Origin: Strobilurus pachycystidiatus
Lineage: Eukaryota; Basidiomycota; Agaricomycetes; Agaricales; Physalacriaceae
Reading direction: 5' to 3'
Length of the DNA: 64,000 nucleotides
Assembly (NCBI GenBank): GCA_019915135.1
Contig: JAHLMK010000001.1
Span: 186,001-250,000, forward strand
The notes under the pieces are model-generated. The model ran no database searches and was not told where the DNA came from. It saw only the letters and a list, made by a program, of their open reading frames with translations. Shown here piece by piece: positions 32,899-44,000 of this stretch (its first letter is position 1; each line of letters starts with the position of its first letter). The position numbers were made by a program, and so were the translations under genes.

Positions 32899-33790
32899 AT
32901 GACTGATCGCAGGGTGATTCTTGCGTATGCGTCGTTTGACGCCAACTGGGACCGCTCCACCACAGTTCTCTGGAAGGACGACCAGGACTACTTTGGCGGC
33001 GAAACCAAAGAACCCGCCCCTTTCCCGCTGGTGGTGGCTGAGAGCGCTCAACTGATCCCGAGATCGTACTATCTCGCCCGTGCGGATGGTCTCACTAGTT
33101 TCGAACCGCGCCAAGGTCAGCAGGTATGCCACAAGACCAGACGCTTTAATGCTGAGCCCCAGCACAGGTCAGGAGGTATACCTCAAGACCTTTGAGGGAC
33201 TCATCACTGGGACAAGCGAGGGAGGCACTTGGGCAGCTGACGTGTTCTTGCGCGAGGCACTGATCGCCGAGCGTCTTGCAACTCGGGATCATCCAAATGT
33301 CTGTCGATACCTTGGGGCAAAGGCGGCGAACGGATACTTGGTTGGGTTGGCGTGGGATTTGCATGGGAAGACCCTGTACGAGGCGGTCCTTCAGCACGAC
33401 GTCCTCGATGTGCCTGCTATTATCAACGACGTCCGCCAAGGCCTACTTCATATCCACGCTCTTGGTGTCGTCCACGGCGACATCAGGCCAGGTAATATCG
33501 TCCTTGCTGCCGACCGACGGGCTGTCATCATCGACTTTGATACGAGTCTACCTATTGGTGCCTCTCGTGACGTCAAAGCCAAGTGGGGTAGTGAACCTTG
33601 GTACCGGACGGACACCTCGCACGCTCAAGAGAAGGATGACATCCGAGCATTGAATGTCCTTGCTCAATGGCTGGTGAATGGTACGGTTGGCGGAATGACT
33701 GGATTCCCAGATGATTACCTTGTCACAGAGACTGGGTACGAGGCGGAAATGGTTCAGTTTTGGGGAGCATATGACAATGTTTTCACGTAG
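32899..33790 (+). CDS. Protein kinase-fold protein, 279 aa
   Basis: Exons are 32899-33115 and 33168-33790; the 52-bp intron (GTCAGC..CACAG) joins in phase 1. The C-terminal two-thirds has the kinase core: a helix-C-like FLREALIAERLATRDHPNV, the catalytic loop HALGVVHGDIRPGN (HGD near residues 175-177, Asn near 182) and the metal-binding IDFD near residues 194-197, where DFD replaces DFG. The N-terminal lobe is short and a glycine-rich loop is not evident; VYLKTF may supply the ATP Lys. Such HGD/DFD proteins are common, expanded and often orphan in agaricomycetes. It could be an active small kinase or a pseudokinase. Substrate unknown. Confidence 0.75.
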
Positions 33791-33848
33791 GGTGTTGGGC
33801 TCATGACTGTAACCATATCTATTCGTAAATGACCATTGCCTACTCGTC

Positions 33849-34384
33849 CTACGCATTCTCCTCCCATAACCCTTCGTAGTCGGCGTATCCTCCCCAACGG
33901 CAGCTCTCGCATCCCTCAACATCCTCGTTAAACCTTTCCTCCGGATCCGCGTACGCTTCCTCCATCTGGATGTAGTATTCGTTAAAGTGGTAGAAAAGCG
34001 CTTCACGCCCGATGTTGACCCATTCCGGCGCTGCGGGATCGTGTGCGACCGCCTGAGAGAAATCATCAGTCATAAAAGTCTACGTAAAAGACGAGAACGT
34101 ACATCTCCAACTATGAGTCGGAAGTGGTCGACATGCGTCGTCTGGTACTCGAGATAAAACCATGGCCGAGGTTGGCGTCCGGTTGTGGAGCGGACGACGA
34201 CACTGTTGTTGACCAAGTCGGTTCCATTGTCGCCTTCGAACGCGACGCGGAACTCTACATTTCCTCTCGGAACGGGTTGTCCGGTGCGGCAAAGAGGAAT
34301 GCGTCCGACGCGGGGTGGCATTGCGAATTGTGTGGCTGCTGTGGTGATGGCGGGGAAGGAAGAAACGCGATGACTCGTTTTCAT
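33849..34384 (-). CDS. Small hypothetical protein, 161 aa
   Basis: Exons on the minus strand are 34384-34103 and 34052-33849, with a 50-bp intron (GTACGT..CTCAG, phase 0). A second in-frame ATG at 34321 (MPPRVGRIPL) could be the true start, giving 140 aa. The C-terminus is acidic and aromatic and holds CESCRWGG, possibly a metal-binding or redox pair. It is convergent with the kinase-like gene, whose stop lies 58 bp away. No family recognised. Confidence 0.6.
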
Positions 34385-34850
34385 CGATATGAGTCATCGC
34401 GATCCGATCCGGGGTCCATGGACTCGATTACGCCCAAGGGCGCGTCATTGTTTTGCTAAGCGCCCGATGCCCGAACGAGGGTGGGCGACAGCGTGGGCGG
34501 CAAGAGCGGGTGACGGCGGGAGGGATGACTTTTTTCGTGGAGGGCGCGGAACGCTCGAATGAGCGAGCCACATACCCTCCAGCGAACAGGAGTGCGGTGG
34601 AGGGAAGATCGGAGCACGGTCGGGGTGCGATGACAACGGCGTGGGTGAACGGCGAGCAAGGTGCGGCGAGCAGGGTGCGGCGAGCAGGGTGCGCCGTGTG
34701 TCGAGCAGGGTGCGGGGTGCGAGTGCGAGGTGCGGCGAGCATCGTAGGCGCGGTGCGAGGTGGGCGCCTCGTTGGAGGGCTTACCCGGATGGGAGATTCA
34801 GATCTAGCAATCAATCAGTACTTTAGAATTAAAAAAAACAAGAACCTGGT
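34385..34850. other. GC-rich spacer, no gene
   Basis: It contains a run of imperfect GTGCGGCGAGCAGG units around 34660-34745. No coding frame is convincing. Confidence 0.4.
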
Positions 34851-35040
34851 ATGGACGCCCGCCTCCAAACGGCGCGCCCATTGCAAGCCAACGGCCCCGC
34901 GTGCTCCCATCCAGCAGTGCGGCGGGGCATCGATGCGGGGTCGGCAATGTCGTCCAGAAGCCCGTGGAGGGCGGCGTTGTCGTCCAGCATGCCCAAGGCC
35001 GGCTTGGGATGCGAGCTGCCCATCGCGCATGGGGCTCACG
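34851..35040 (-). repeat. Exon-fragment repeat, copy 1 (minus orientation)
   Basis: Read on the minus strand it includes KPALGMLDDNAALHGLLDD, similar to KPALDLLDDVGAHDRLGDLL at 35320 in plus orientation, so the two form an inverted pair about 245 bp apart. An A/T-rich tract (AATTAAAAAAAACAAG) marks the edge next to the fragment. Probably a duplicated piece of a gene or an unknown small element. Confidence 0.6.
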
Positions 35041-35284
35041 CGTCATGTTGAGATTGGTTGCTACGGCAACCAATCCCAACATCGCAGTAGCCGCGTAGAC
35101 ACTGCGCCGAGCCGGTACGGCGGCGTGGAAGAGAGGAGGGACGCACAAGCCGCATAAAGCAGGTCGTGGTCGAGTGTCAAGTGCTGTCAAGCACCGGCAC
35201 TTGTCTTATCTTGCCAGATCTGCCGGAGCGGGAGCAGTTGCCGAGCCCGGTCCAAAGCTGTGCCTGGCATGCTCGATCCGCTTT

Positions 35285-35490
35285 GCGTGAGCCCCTTGCA
35301 AGCAGGGCAGCACGCAGCCCAAGCCAGCCTTGGATCTGCTGGACGACGTCGGGGCCCACGACAGGCTCGGGGATCTTCTCTGTGCCGACCGCGGATTTGA
35401 TGCCCCGCCGCGTGAAGGATGGGAGCGTGCGGGGTCCGCATGGTTGCGCTGGGCGCGCCGTCTGGAGACGGGCGCCCAAGAAGGTACGTG
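35285..35490 (+). repeat. Exon-fragment repeat, copy 2
   Basis: This is the inverse partner of 34851-35040. Its open frame ends ARRLETGAQ directly before a good fungal splice donor (GTACGT at about 35484) and a T-rich run. It therefore looks like an exon with its donor. A third, more diverged copy lies near 41900-42240. Confidence 0.6.
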
Positions 35491-35581
35491 TTTTTTGGTT
35501 TTTCTTGCGGATACGCCGGTGCAGCACCAGCGTATCCGTTTGAGCTGCTAATTTGTCTGTAGATCTGGATATCTACACTAC

Positions 35582-36300
35582 CGATCCTCGCGAACGAGCA
35601 CGAAGGAGTGCGAGTGCGGACAAGTGCGCCCCGGCCACCTGGAATGAGGTGGGATGGGGTTTTCGGACACCACGGAGTCGATTCCGACGCTTACCCCGCC
35701 GCCCCCGCGCCTCGCACCGCACCCAACGCGCCATCCCCCGCCCATCCTCGCGAACGAGTGCGGACGAAGGCGTACCGCCGACCTGGGAAAAGGTGGGACG
35801 GGGTTTTTCGACACCCCGGAGTCGATTCTGATGGTTTCCCCGACTCCCCCGCGCCTCCAACCGCACCCAACCCGGCATACCCCGCCCATCCTCGCGAACG
35901 ATTGCGAACGAGTGCGGACGATGGCACACCGCCGACCTGGGAAAAGGTGGGATGGGGTTTTCAGACACCCCGGAGTTGATTCCAAGGCTCACCCCGCCGC
36001 CCGCGCCCCTCGCACCGCACCCAACGCGCCGTACCCCGCCCATCCTCGCGAACGAGTGCGAACGAGTGCGGACGAGAGCGCGCCGCCAGTCCGGAAAGAG
36101 GTGGGATGGGGTTTTTAGACACCCCGGAGTCGATTCTGACGCTTACCCCGCCGCCCCCGCCCCTCGCACCGCACTCAACGCGCTGTACCACGCCCATCCT
36201 CGCGAACGAGTGCGAACGAGTGCGGGCGAAGGAGTGCGGCCGACTTGGGATGAGGTGGAGTGGGGTTTTCAGACAGCCTGGATTGGACTACGGGCGTTTC
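35582..36300 (+). repeat. Minisatellite, five units of about 144-160 bp
   Basis: Units start at CGATCCTCG/CCATCCTCG near 35582, 35742, 35886, 36040 and 36194. Each contains CGAACGAGTGCGGACGA, a GTGGGATGGGGTTTT core, an ACACCCCGGAGTCGATTC core and a C-rich end. Long open frames in both directions here follow from the repeat and are not genes. Confidence 0.9.
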
Positions 36301-36380
36301 CCCGCTGCTCGGGCGCCGGCCTCCGCACGCAACATGTCAAGCTGAACAGGATCAGGACGGAGTGCACTCATTTTAACAGA

Positions 36381-36452
36381 ACCACAGTGGTGCAGTGGTC
36401 TAGCACGCAGCGAGCTATCGCTGAGGCTCGGGTTCGATTCCCGGCTGTGGTA
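36381..36452 (+). tRNA. tRNA-like gene with abnormal anticodon loop
   Basis: The 72 bases fold as a cloverleaf. The acceptor stem pairs ACCACAG with CTGTGGT over 7 bp, the D stem pairs GTGC with GCAC, and the T arm is TCGGG-TTCGATT-CCCGG with a canonical B box. The A box is also good (TGGTGCAGTGGT). The anticodon arm pairs CAGCG with CGCTG but leaves a 6-base loop AGCTAT, whereas tRNAs have 7 with U33. The arm can also form a longer CAGCGA-GCTA-TCGCTG hairpin. TTTTT at 36473-36477 is a Pol III terminator. An isotype cannot be assigned. It may be a degenerate tRNA or a SINE head. Confidence 0.6.
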
Positions 36453-36472
36453 TCACATCCCATTTCTCTAGC

Positions 36473-36477
36473 TTTTT
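36473..36477 (+). terminator. Pol III T-run after the tRNA-like gene
   Basis: Five T residues lie 21 bases after the discriminator position, as expected for RNA polymerase III termination. Confidence 0.45.
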
Positions 36478-36483
36478 GTGGAG

Positions 36484-36562
36484 TGGGACGAGGGCAAACG
36501 AGAACGGACGAGTACGGACGAGAGCGAACGAGAACGGACGAGTACGGGCGAGTACGGACGGA
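36484..36562 (+). repeat. Short tandem ACGAGNNCGG-type repeats
   Basis: Units of about 6-12 bp such as AACGAGAACGGACGAGTACG are repeated along the whole stretch directly after the tRNA-like gene. Confidence 0.8.
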
Positions 36563-36589
36563 GAGTTTGAAGCAGAGATTCATGAGAGA

Positions 36590-36962
36590 CTAGGAATCTT
36601 TTGGAAGTACTATTAATTCATCCAAGCTTTCTTCACTGCCACCACCCTCTTTCTCTTTCTTCGCTGCTTGGCGTGCTACATATCTCCATTTTCGGTCCCG
36701 CAGTGTCTTTCTTTCCGCTCGAGTTAGTCCTGCCTTCTTTTTCTCTGAAAAATAAAGGATTTCAGCCTTCAATCTAGCCGCTGTATGTTGCCCTACCTTT
36801 CTGATGACTGATAGTAGGTGTGTGAGGATCAGGCGCAGGATTCTGGTCATCACCAGCTGCCTGGCTTAGGTCAGGAAATTGATGCAGGGTTAGTGCATAC
36901 ATACCAGTAGTGGCTGGAGCATCTGCGGTAGCTGGCGCGGCTGGATCTGTGTCAGCCGGCAT
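36590..36962 (-). CDS. Small hypothetical protein, 106 aa, one intron
   Basis: Exons on the minus strand are 36962-36797 and 36744-36590 with a 52-bp intron (GTAGGG..TTCAG, phase 1). The first half is Ala/Pro/Asp-rich and disordered. The second half is highly basic (LTRAERKTLRDRKWRYVARQ), like a nucleic-acid-binding tail. An upstream TTG-started extension exists but the first ATG is at 36962. No family recognised; the short length keeps confidence moderate. Confidence 0.5.
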
Positions 36963-37059
36963 TGATGATGATGGTAACAGATAAGAAGATGATGTGTATG
37001 GATATATTTGTTTTGACAAGCAGTGGCTTAGTCACGGACATGTGATGACGGGAGCCAAC

Positions 37060-37142
37060 GACACCGAACGAAAACCAACGAGAACCAACGAGAGCTAACG
37101 AGAACCAACGAGAGCTAACGAGAACCAACGAGGGCCAACAAT
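37060..37142 (+). repeat. Tandem AACGAGAACC/AGCT repeats
   Basis: Alternating CCAACGAGAACCAACGAGAG and GCTAACGAGAA units are repeated about six times. They are similar in style to the repeat at 36484-36562. Confidence 0.8.
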
Positions 37143-38499
37143 ATCTCACAAAGACATATATATATATCATTGTAAGTCATTCCCAGCCATGGAGCAACTT
37201 ATTTGAAGCCGTCTAGCTGTGTTTCATGTGTTAAAAGTCCGAGGTTGGTGATCACAAGATGATCGTGCGCCACATAAAGATTGCTCCATATCTCCGTCAA
37301 AGTATAATAATATCGTCTGATATTTTGAACAGTACTTTATATAAGCTATATCTACAACTTTCTCACTCAAACTTTCTCGGTAATTTTTTTTTTTTTACTC
37401 CGTAGTATCTGAGGAAGGGTAAATTAGTCAACGTGGATCAACTCTAGAGGGTTCGTCATGAATAAACTGGCATAATAAGGAAATGGAAGCGCCTAGACTG
37501 GTGTCTACAGCGCGGAAATTAACTCCAAGTGGCTATTAGTTAGTAAGTTAAGATTAGTGTACAGTAGGGACCAGTTTGTATAAAAGAAGCGTCGATACAG
37601 TATAGTAGTTTAGTTTAGTGACCCGCAGCCACGAGCCCACAAAGCTCTACTGTAGTAATCTATCTCTGTACAAAATCGAATTCGATTTGCACGCACCCAA
37701 AGAAACTCGAATTCGAGTCAAACCTAAGAACCAAAGAACAAACCTAACGCACTAAGAGCAAGGGTTTAGAACAAAAGTGAACTTAATCGAAGAGCAAAGT
37801 TCCTTGAATTCAACGTACTAGAGGCGGTGTTTCTGAGCATAGTATCTCCCTAGAGACACTACAGAGACTTTGCAGTCTGAGCCAGCCTTTCCCTAGAGAG
37901 GACCGTTCAGTCGCGAAAAGCGTTAACCAGCATAACCTCTTGCGAGTTCAAGTGCAATTCGAGCACGATTTGGTCTAAAACCCACGCAAAACACTCAAAC
38001 TCAAAGAATAAGCTCCTACCGAGGTTATAAGAAACATACCAAGTGTGGCAGTAGACTATCGTGTTCTTGATACAACCCCTCCAGCGCGAGGATTGTGAAA
38101 GTCGCATAGTTTAAGTTCAGTCAGAGGCTTGTGTATTGTTCCCTGAAAACCAGACGATTTGTCAATCGGTCAAAATCCCTACCACCCCCTTCAAACTCGC
38201 ACTTTGTGCACACCTACGTTTCTGTTACGCAAGAACCTTGTTTTTCAAGTGTAGTGTTGTAGTAAATCAAGCTCGATTTTCTATTGCAAAACCCAATATT
38301 CCAAAACCGCAGAAACTTTACTCTCATTCGGAGTATTAAGAGTTGTGTTGTTTGTTAGGTGTGATTCTACGCCTCTAAAATAACGTGCACATCAGCGCAT
38401 AAGTACCAACTTTCTCTGGACATCTATCACAACTGCTTGACCTACATTCAATTGTGTCTTCCGCTACTGTCCGTACGCTCATTTCTATCTCCAGATCCT
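37143..38499. other. Region without a confident gene; LTR-like promoter segment
   Basis: Around 37560-37700 a TATAAAAGAAG box is followed by a pyrimidine-rich segment ending near CTCTGTACAAAATCGAATTC, which resembles an LTR R/U5 region, but no matching second LTR or termini were found. The remainder is AT-rich with scattered short frames. The gene at 38500 may have additional 5' exons here. Confidence 0.35.
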
Positions 38500-39030
38500 A
38501 TGATGGCAATTCCATTGTCCCCACATGTGGCCTCATACGATTATGTGATCGTAGATCAGAGGCGCTATCATGCTTCGTCTTCACAGAGTTCCGTTGTGAA
38601 CTCTCTGGTTGCAGTGGATATCTCTCCTGGGCGTCGTTTGGTGGGAGAGCTGCAGGGGATTTATGTTGTACGCCAGGAGCGTCTTGGGCTACATGTGGTG
38701 GGATATGTGCGATGGTTGAAGCCTGCAGTTGTTCCGCAGGTAGAGACAACTTTCTGGTCATATAGGTGAGCGTTCCCTAGGCATTTACTGTTCTCGTAAG
38801 CTAACGCAACACAGTGAAGGACTCGGTATTGAATTCTGGCAAGAGAACCAATATTCCGAAGAGCCAACGCGCTTCATAGACCTCCGTCTCATTCGTCAAC
38901 ATATCGTTCGCCATACCACAACCATTGGTGGACACAAGTACTGGATTACCATAGGTCCCACATCCTGCACTGTATGATGTATATTCCTTTGAGATAATCT
39001 ATACTGATGCTTTCTCAGAACCGTGCTTAA
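38500..39030 (+). CDS. Hypothetical protein, 144 aa, three exons
   Basis: Exons are 38500-38765, 38815-38971 and 39019-39030, with introns of 49 and 47 bp and agreeing phases. The open frame extends upstream to 38437 without an ATG, so the 5' end may be incomplete. The protein is beta-rich: LVAVDISPGRRLVGELQGIY, then YVRWLKPAVVPQVETTFWSY and a conserved-looking RLIRQHIVRHTTTIGGHKYW. Similar segments occur, as I recall, at the C-termini of long basidiomycete transposon-associated proteins, so it may be the remnant of a larger gene. It is convergent with the 581-aa gene, 13 bp apart. Confidence 0.5.
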
Positions 39031-39043
39031 GGACATTGTATCA

Positions 39044-41096
39044 TCATCCCGTACCCGTTACTCCGCCTTCTCCTGTCGCCTTCTCTGCATTCCCCTCCTC
39101 TGCATTCCCCACACCCACACCTCCTAGTACACTTCCTGCACCTGCGTCTTCTGCTCCTACTGTTCCTTGTGCGTCTACACTCATACTAGCCTCTCCTCCT
39201 AATTCTGCTCCTGACGCTCCTGTAGTCGCGCTCGTCTGGCCGTTCATCAGATCAACGTCAGCAAAGCTTTCCATTCCCCTGAATAACTCCGCAAAGTCGT
39301 CCTCAAGGGAGTCACCCTCATCGTCGGCCCATTGTTCCTGATCCTCGTCATCTAGATTGATTGCTGGTACCCGGAATTTAAGGACGGGTCGGAAGGCGTA
39401 ATCGTTTTCCAGTAAGATAGGCATTCTCACATCAAGTGCGGTAGCTTCTTCTAACCACGACTTCTTGACCCAAGCTTTGAAAGTCCCATTTGGCGGCAAG
39501 CGGTCATCGGGAGAGGCACTCAGAGAGGCCGGGTCGCGAACACGTTCGTATTTTTGATTCGTGTGCTCTTCATCTCGTTGAATCTTCAACAGAGCAGCCA
39601 ATAGACGTTGAAGCTAGAAGAGGTATGTCATCATAGGAATGAACCAGTTCATGGTAAAGCGTACCCTGTTGTGGCGCCACGGTACGGGTCGCACACGAAG
39701 CACTTTGGCTGCACGGCGACGACGCCTGTTGGGTGTGACCTCACTGTCTGTGACCTCCACCTCCGCCTCAGTAACCTCAGAAGACATAACATCAGTCTGA
39801 ACTATGTCTTCGAGGCCGTCGACTGCATTTCCGTATTTTGCTTTGTAGAGCACAAGACCTTTTCTTGCCTCGGTGGCCTTCTGAAATCATAGGTAAGTTC
39901 AAGTCTTGTATATGCATCCAAACTCACCTTTCTCTTTCTGCCGTTCGCTCTTCCCACAGCTTTCCGGAGGTCATGTTGTGATTTCAAGTTTGCGTTCCTG
40001 GATTTCTACAGGTACATGCCGCACCTCAGACCAGAATCATTCAGGAGAGGACGGTGCGTACCTTGAATTCAAGCCTGAGACTACCAAAGTAAGTTTTGAC
40101 GCGTTTAGAAATGTCGGCCGTTTGGGCTATGTCATCGAGTGGAACCTGTATCTCCTCAGTAAGTCTTTAAATCACTGAGGTTGATTGACATACCTCCTGA
40201 TTCTGAAGGGTCAGACGAAGCATCGCAGCCAGATATATCTCATTGCAAGGCCAATCAACCGGCTTAGTCCAGTCGGGGCGATAGATCTTGCTACCATTCT
40301 GTGCGTCGATTCCATAAGGCTCTCTGTTGGGAAGAGGGTCCGTGAGCTGATTACCAATAGCACCTGTTCCTTTCTGTTTCACGATACCCAAACCACCAAG
40401 CATCACCTCATGAATGGCGTCCTCCAAAGCCCGTTTACGGTGACCTCGAGGTTTCTTGCTCTTGAGAATAGAGCGCGCCAGCTCTTCACTGACGGATTGC
40501 ATAGGAGAAACCGTCAAGGGCTTAGGAGGTACCGGAGCAGTAGACGCCAAAGGTGGAAGGACCGGTGGAGGCGCAGTAACAGGGCTACCAGACAGCGACT
40601 GATTAGCGGATGGGGTAGAGAATGGTGTAGTAGCTCCAGATGACGCCGACAAGGGAGTACCAGGGAGAGATAACATTGATTGTGACCAGTGGGCACCACC
40701 ATTCAGATTGTACGTGTGATTCATGGGCATGGATGGTGTTTGCTAATTGTTTCTTGGTCAGGCGAAGAACCAAGGACATCAAGAAGGCGCCACATACACC
40801 ATATATATTGAAACCAGGATTTGTATTCATCATCCAGAGAAGCTGCATTTGTTCGGGTGAGAGCCCTTGGAAGTTCAACCGCTGTCAAAAGGTTAACACA
40901 CATTGTAGTGCTTGATGCGACGGAACGTTACCTCTGGTAAAGGAGTTCCCGTCATTGGTTGACCACCAGTCTGGTGTATACTAGTAGGCGATAGTATATA
41001 TGGTGCGTATGGAGCACCCTCAGTGCTTCCACCACCGCCACTGACCTGAGCAGGAGCAGGAGGTGCTGAGTCCGCTGGTGGGTTGAACGCCGACAT
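39044..41096 (-). CDS. Hypothetical protein, 581 aa, seven exons
   Basis: Exons on the minus strand: 41096-40932, 40881-40798, 40742-40194, 40145-40062, 40005-39928, 39880-39665, 39613-39044. All introns are GT-AG, 47-56 bp, and all junctions are phase 0. For the fourth exon an acceptor 9 bp earlier (exon start 40154) is also possible. The N-terminus is Gly/Pro/Ser-rich and disordered. A middle part has KPRGHRKRALEDAIHEVMLG and IYRPDWTKPVDWPCNEIYLA. Then comes a basic RANGRKRKKATEARKG stretch and RRRRRAAKVLRV, likely nuclear targeting. The C-terminus is acidic then Gly/Ala-rich. No domain is recognised; exon regularity suggests an intact gene. Confidence 0.7.
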
Positions 41097-44000
41097 CTAA
41101 AGGCCTACGGTTCGCCTGGTGCACCTGCCAGCCAGGGGGAAAAGGAAGGAAAGAACGAGGGCAAAGGTGAATTGCTCTGGTGTTATATCTCTTTCGGACG
41201 TCATACCATATTAATTTCTTTGAAGAGAAGCGACACAAAAGAACACCTGCCCTTACAGATGTCAAGGAACAGCACAGGGACAGAGGATGAATATAGAGTG
41301 CGGCTAATAGGACCCTAGGGGAAAGGGCGCAGTGAGCGGTGGTTGGGTGGAGGCGGAGGCGGTGGGCAGGTGGCGGGCAGGCGGGTGTGGCGGTACCAAG
41401 AGAATGTATAGGCTCTCTGATACCCAACCAATATAGATCATGATACTTGAATGAACCGAGTATTATAGCTTCAGGTAAATGTGTTTGTAATAAGACTTAT
41501 AGCGCTGCGACAATTTGACTATCATAACCCTGTTAGTTCAGGAAACACATAATGATTGTCATGGCTATAAGGTACCGGTACTTCGGGTGTCGACAGTCTT
41601 ATACCCACAGTCATAATTTTCATGTACTCTTACGCGTTATATGGTCCGCTGCCCGATAGCCTGAGCTGTTTCACCCTCTAATTACTCTGTCTGTTACTAG
41701 GCTGTATATCCACCTATCCGACTTCTGTCAGAAAGCAAGAAACGCAGTGTATGCAAACAAAATGGATGGGCGCTTTGTTGGAGGCTTGACCGTCACGTAA
41801 ATATAGATCTGCAGCATAGCAAATAGACACGCCTGTTCAAAACTGGCGTATGCAACGCTCAAAGAAATAGAAATATCTGGATTAGCCGGCCATACGCGCG
41901 CCCTGCTCATGCCGTGGACTCCGCCCGTTTCCCATCCAACGGCGGGGCGAGTCGTCGAGTCGTCGTCGCGAGTGTCCTCCAAGTTGCTGTCCAGGCTTTC
42001 GTCCAAGAGCGGCTTGAGGTGCGTGCTGCCCACATTGGGTCGTAGTGGCATCCGTTGCCATGGATACATGTCCTGCTCCCGCTCAGACGATTGCGCGTCC
42101 AGCAAGCGAGAAGGCGGGCGACGGCGGCAACGGCTTACGTCTCGCGCAGATCTGGATCTACGGACGCTATTAGCATTGTAAAAGTCTGCACCTGAGCACA
42201 ACTAGCGTACCCAACAAAAAAAAAAGAGGAACGCACCTTGAATGGGCTCCCGTCTCCAGCCGCCGCGCCGGGCTGATACCAATGGAGCCGACCTCAGCCC
42301 GCGGTCGTCCATGTCAGCTCGTCGTCCTCGTGCTGCAGATCGAAAAACGGCAGAGGCTGCTAATATATCAGGCCTGTGACTGAAGGGAACTGTCACGTCT
42401 CCAGGTTGATTAACGCCGCCACGAGTTCAGGTGCACTACGGTTAAGATGTCAGATATCCAAGCGCCGCTTGGAACAAAGAATGACTGACCGAGTCATTCA
42501 CTATAACCTCCAACATTGCACGTCATGCGGCCGGCCTGCACGACGGCGGCTATTGGGGGCCAGCCAGCCAGACATGTTGAGGGACTGGGGGGAGGCGGTG
42601 GCGAGTGGATGTACAGGGTCCATCCTCGGTCTATCCTGCCGGTGAAGAAAAGTTGCGCCACGACATCGATTGTCTTCTAAGAGGATCACCATAGAAGGTG
42701 TCTGTGCGGCATCAAACAAGCGTGAGAAACAGAGAAAGTAGGGCAAACTTTGGGGAACTCACCGAATAATCGCCCGCTTCATGCTAAATCCTCGGAACAC
42801 TGACTCCCGGATGTACACGACAACGCCAGTTGCCCGGTCACAACTCAGATTCCGTGAGGTCGCAGGAGACGTGCCCTGGCCACGAGCGCTGGGTCCTTAC
42901 GCGAAGGTCGTATCTCTGCTCCATAAGCCATCCTACTATGGGAAATAATGGGATGAGGGTGACTATGTCTCGTAAACGGACACGGCCCCACAAAGACGTC
43001 CCGAGGAGGGCGAGGATAGGGCTTGGGGAGGAGTTTTTCAGGGATGTTGGGGGAGACGGTGGAGAGAAGGCGCTAACGGAACAACCCTAGCCCTACGAGG
43101 CAGCGGCAGAGACCGAGTGCAAGATGCAAAGCTTCGTTGACCATACATGGGCGCTACGAGACCAGCTTCAGAAGATGAAGGGCTAGGGGAACGAAAAAAG
43201 ACTTACCGGGCTATTGACCGCTAGGTCGAACGTGAAGGGGTTTCCACGGCAAAGAGGTTCGTCCCGACGTTCAAGTCTTCAAAGATCCTATTTGATGTGC
43301 ATGAGCACGCGACCATCGATAAACGAAATAAACGAGATTGAACTTACCGACTTCTCTTCCCTCCTGCCAGATCCAACCAGACGAAGGTGCTGCGCAATCA
43401 CGGTCTTCACGTGTGTCACAGGAGAACGTGAGGAGTACAGCTGAATGCAAAACGTGCAAGTTGCCGATCCTTGGGAAAAAAATGCGAACGAGGCCGAGCA
43501 AAGAGAGACCCCTTGTCGTGGAAGTCACAACGCGTCCATGAAGGAGTGATTGTTGCGCCCGGCTTCAGACGTAGCAGCTCCAATGAGTTAGGTATCAAAT
43601 CCCCAGGTAGACGAGGGATGGACTCCTCCAAGTCGCGCGAAAGCCGCTGCAGTTTTGGACACGGAAGAGTCGAGGCACGCGCGGATATGCTGGCGAAGAA
43701 CGGCGGAGGTGGGTGACCGCAGATAATCGTCAAGCCCATCACCAGAGCTCTTTCAGACCACGTAAACATGCGGCAGGCAACAGGTGATGGATGGCCGATA
43801 TGGAAGGGTGGGAGGCGACGCTACCATAGAATGAATCAAGAGGCTGTAGGTAAAGTGAGAACGGAAAGTAATCCATAAATGGGCGTACGCACCACGCATT
43901 GTTGGGCTGGTCGCGCGGTCGCAAGGAGTTAAGGGTGATTCAGTGCTCAATGACCGTATTTCAGCGCTTCGGAGAGCACCCAGACAACGACGGGCGCCTG

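Noticed and set aside
35582..36300. CRISPR-like array
   Set aside because: The units are tandem 144-160-bp minisatellite repeats with no short-repeat/unique-spacer alternation, in a eukaryotic genome.
35573..36593. Long ORFs on both strands over the minisatellite
   Set aside because: They are produced by the 150-bp repeat and have no start context, introns or known motifs.
37400..37800. Solo LTR around the TATAAAAGAAG box
   Set aside because: No TG..CA termini with flanking duplication and no second copy in the window; kept only as a note on the intergenic region.
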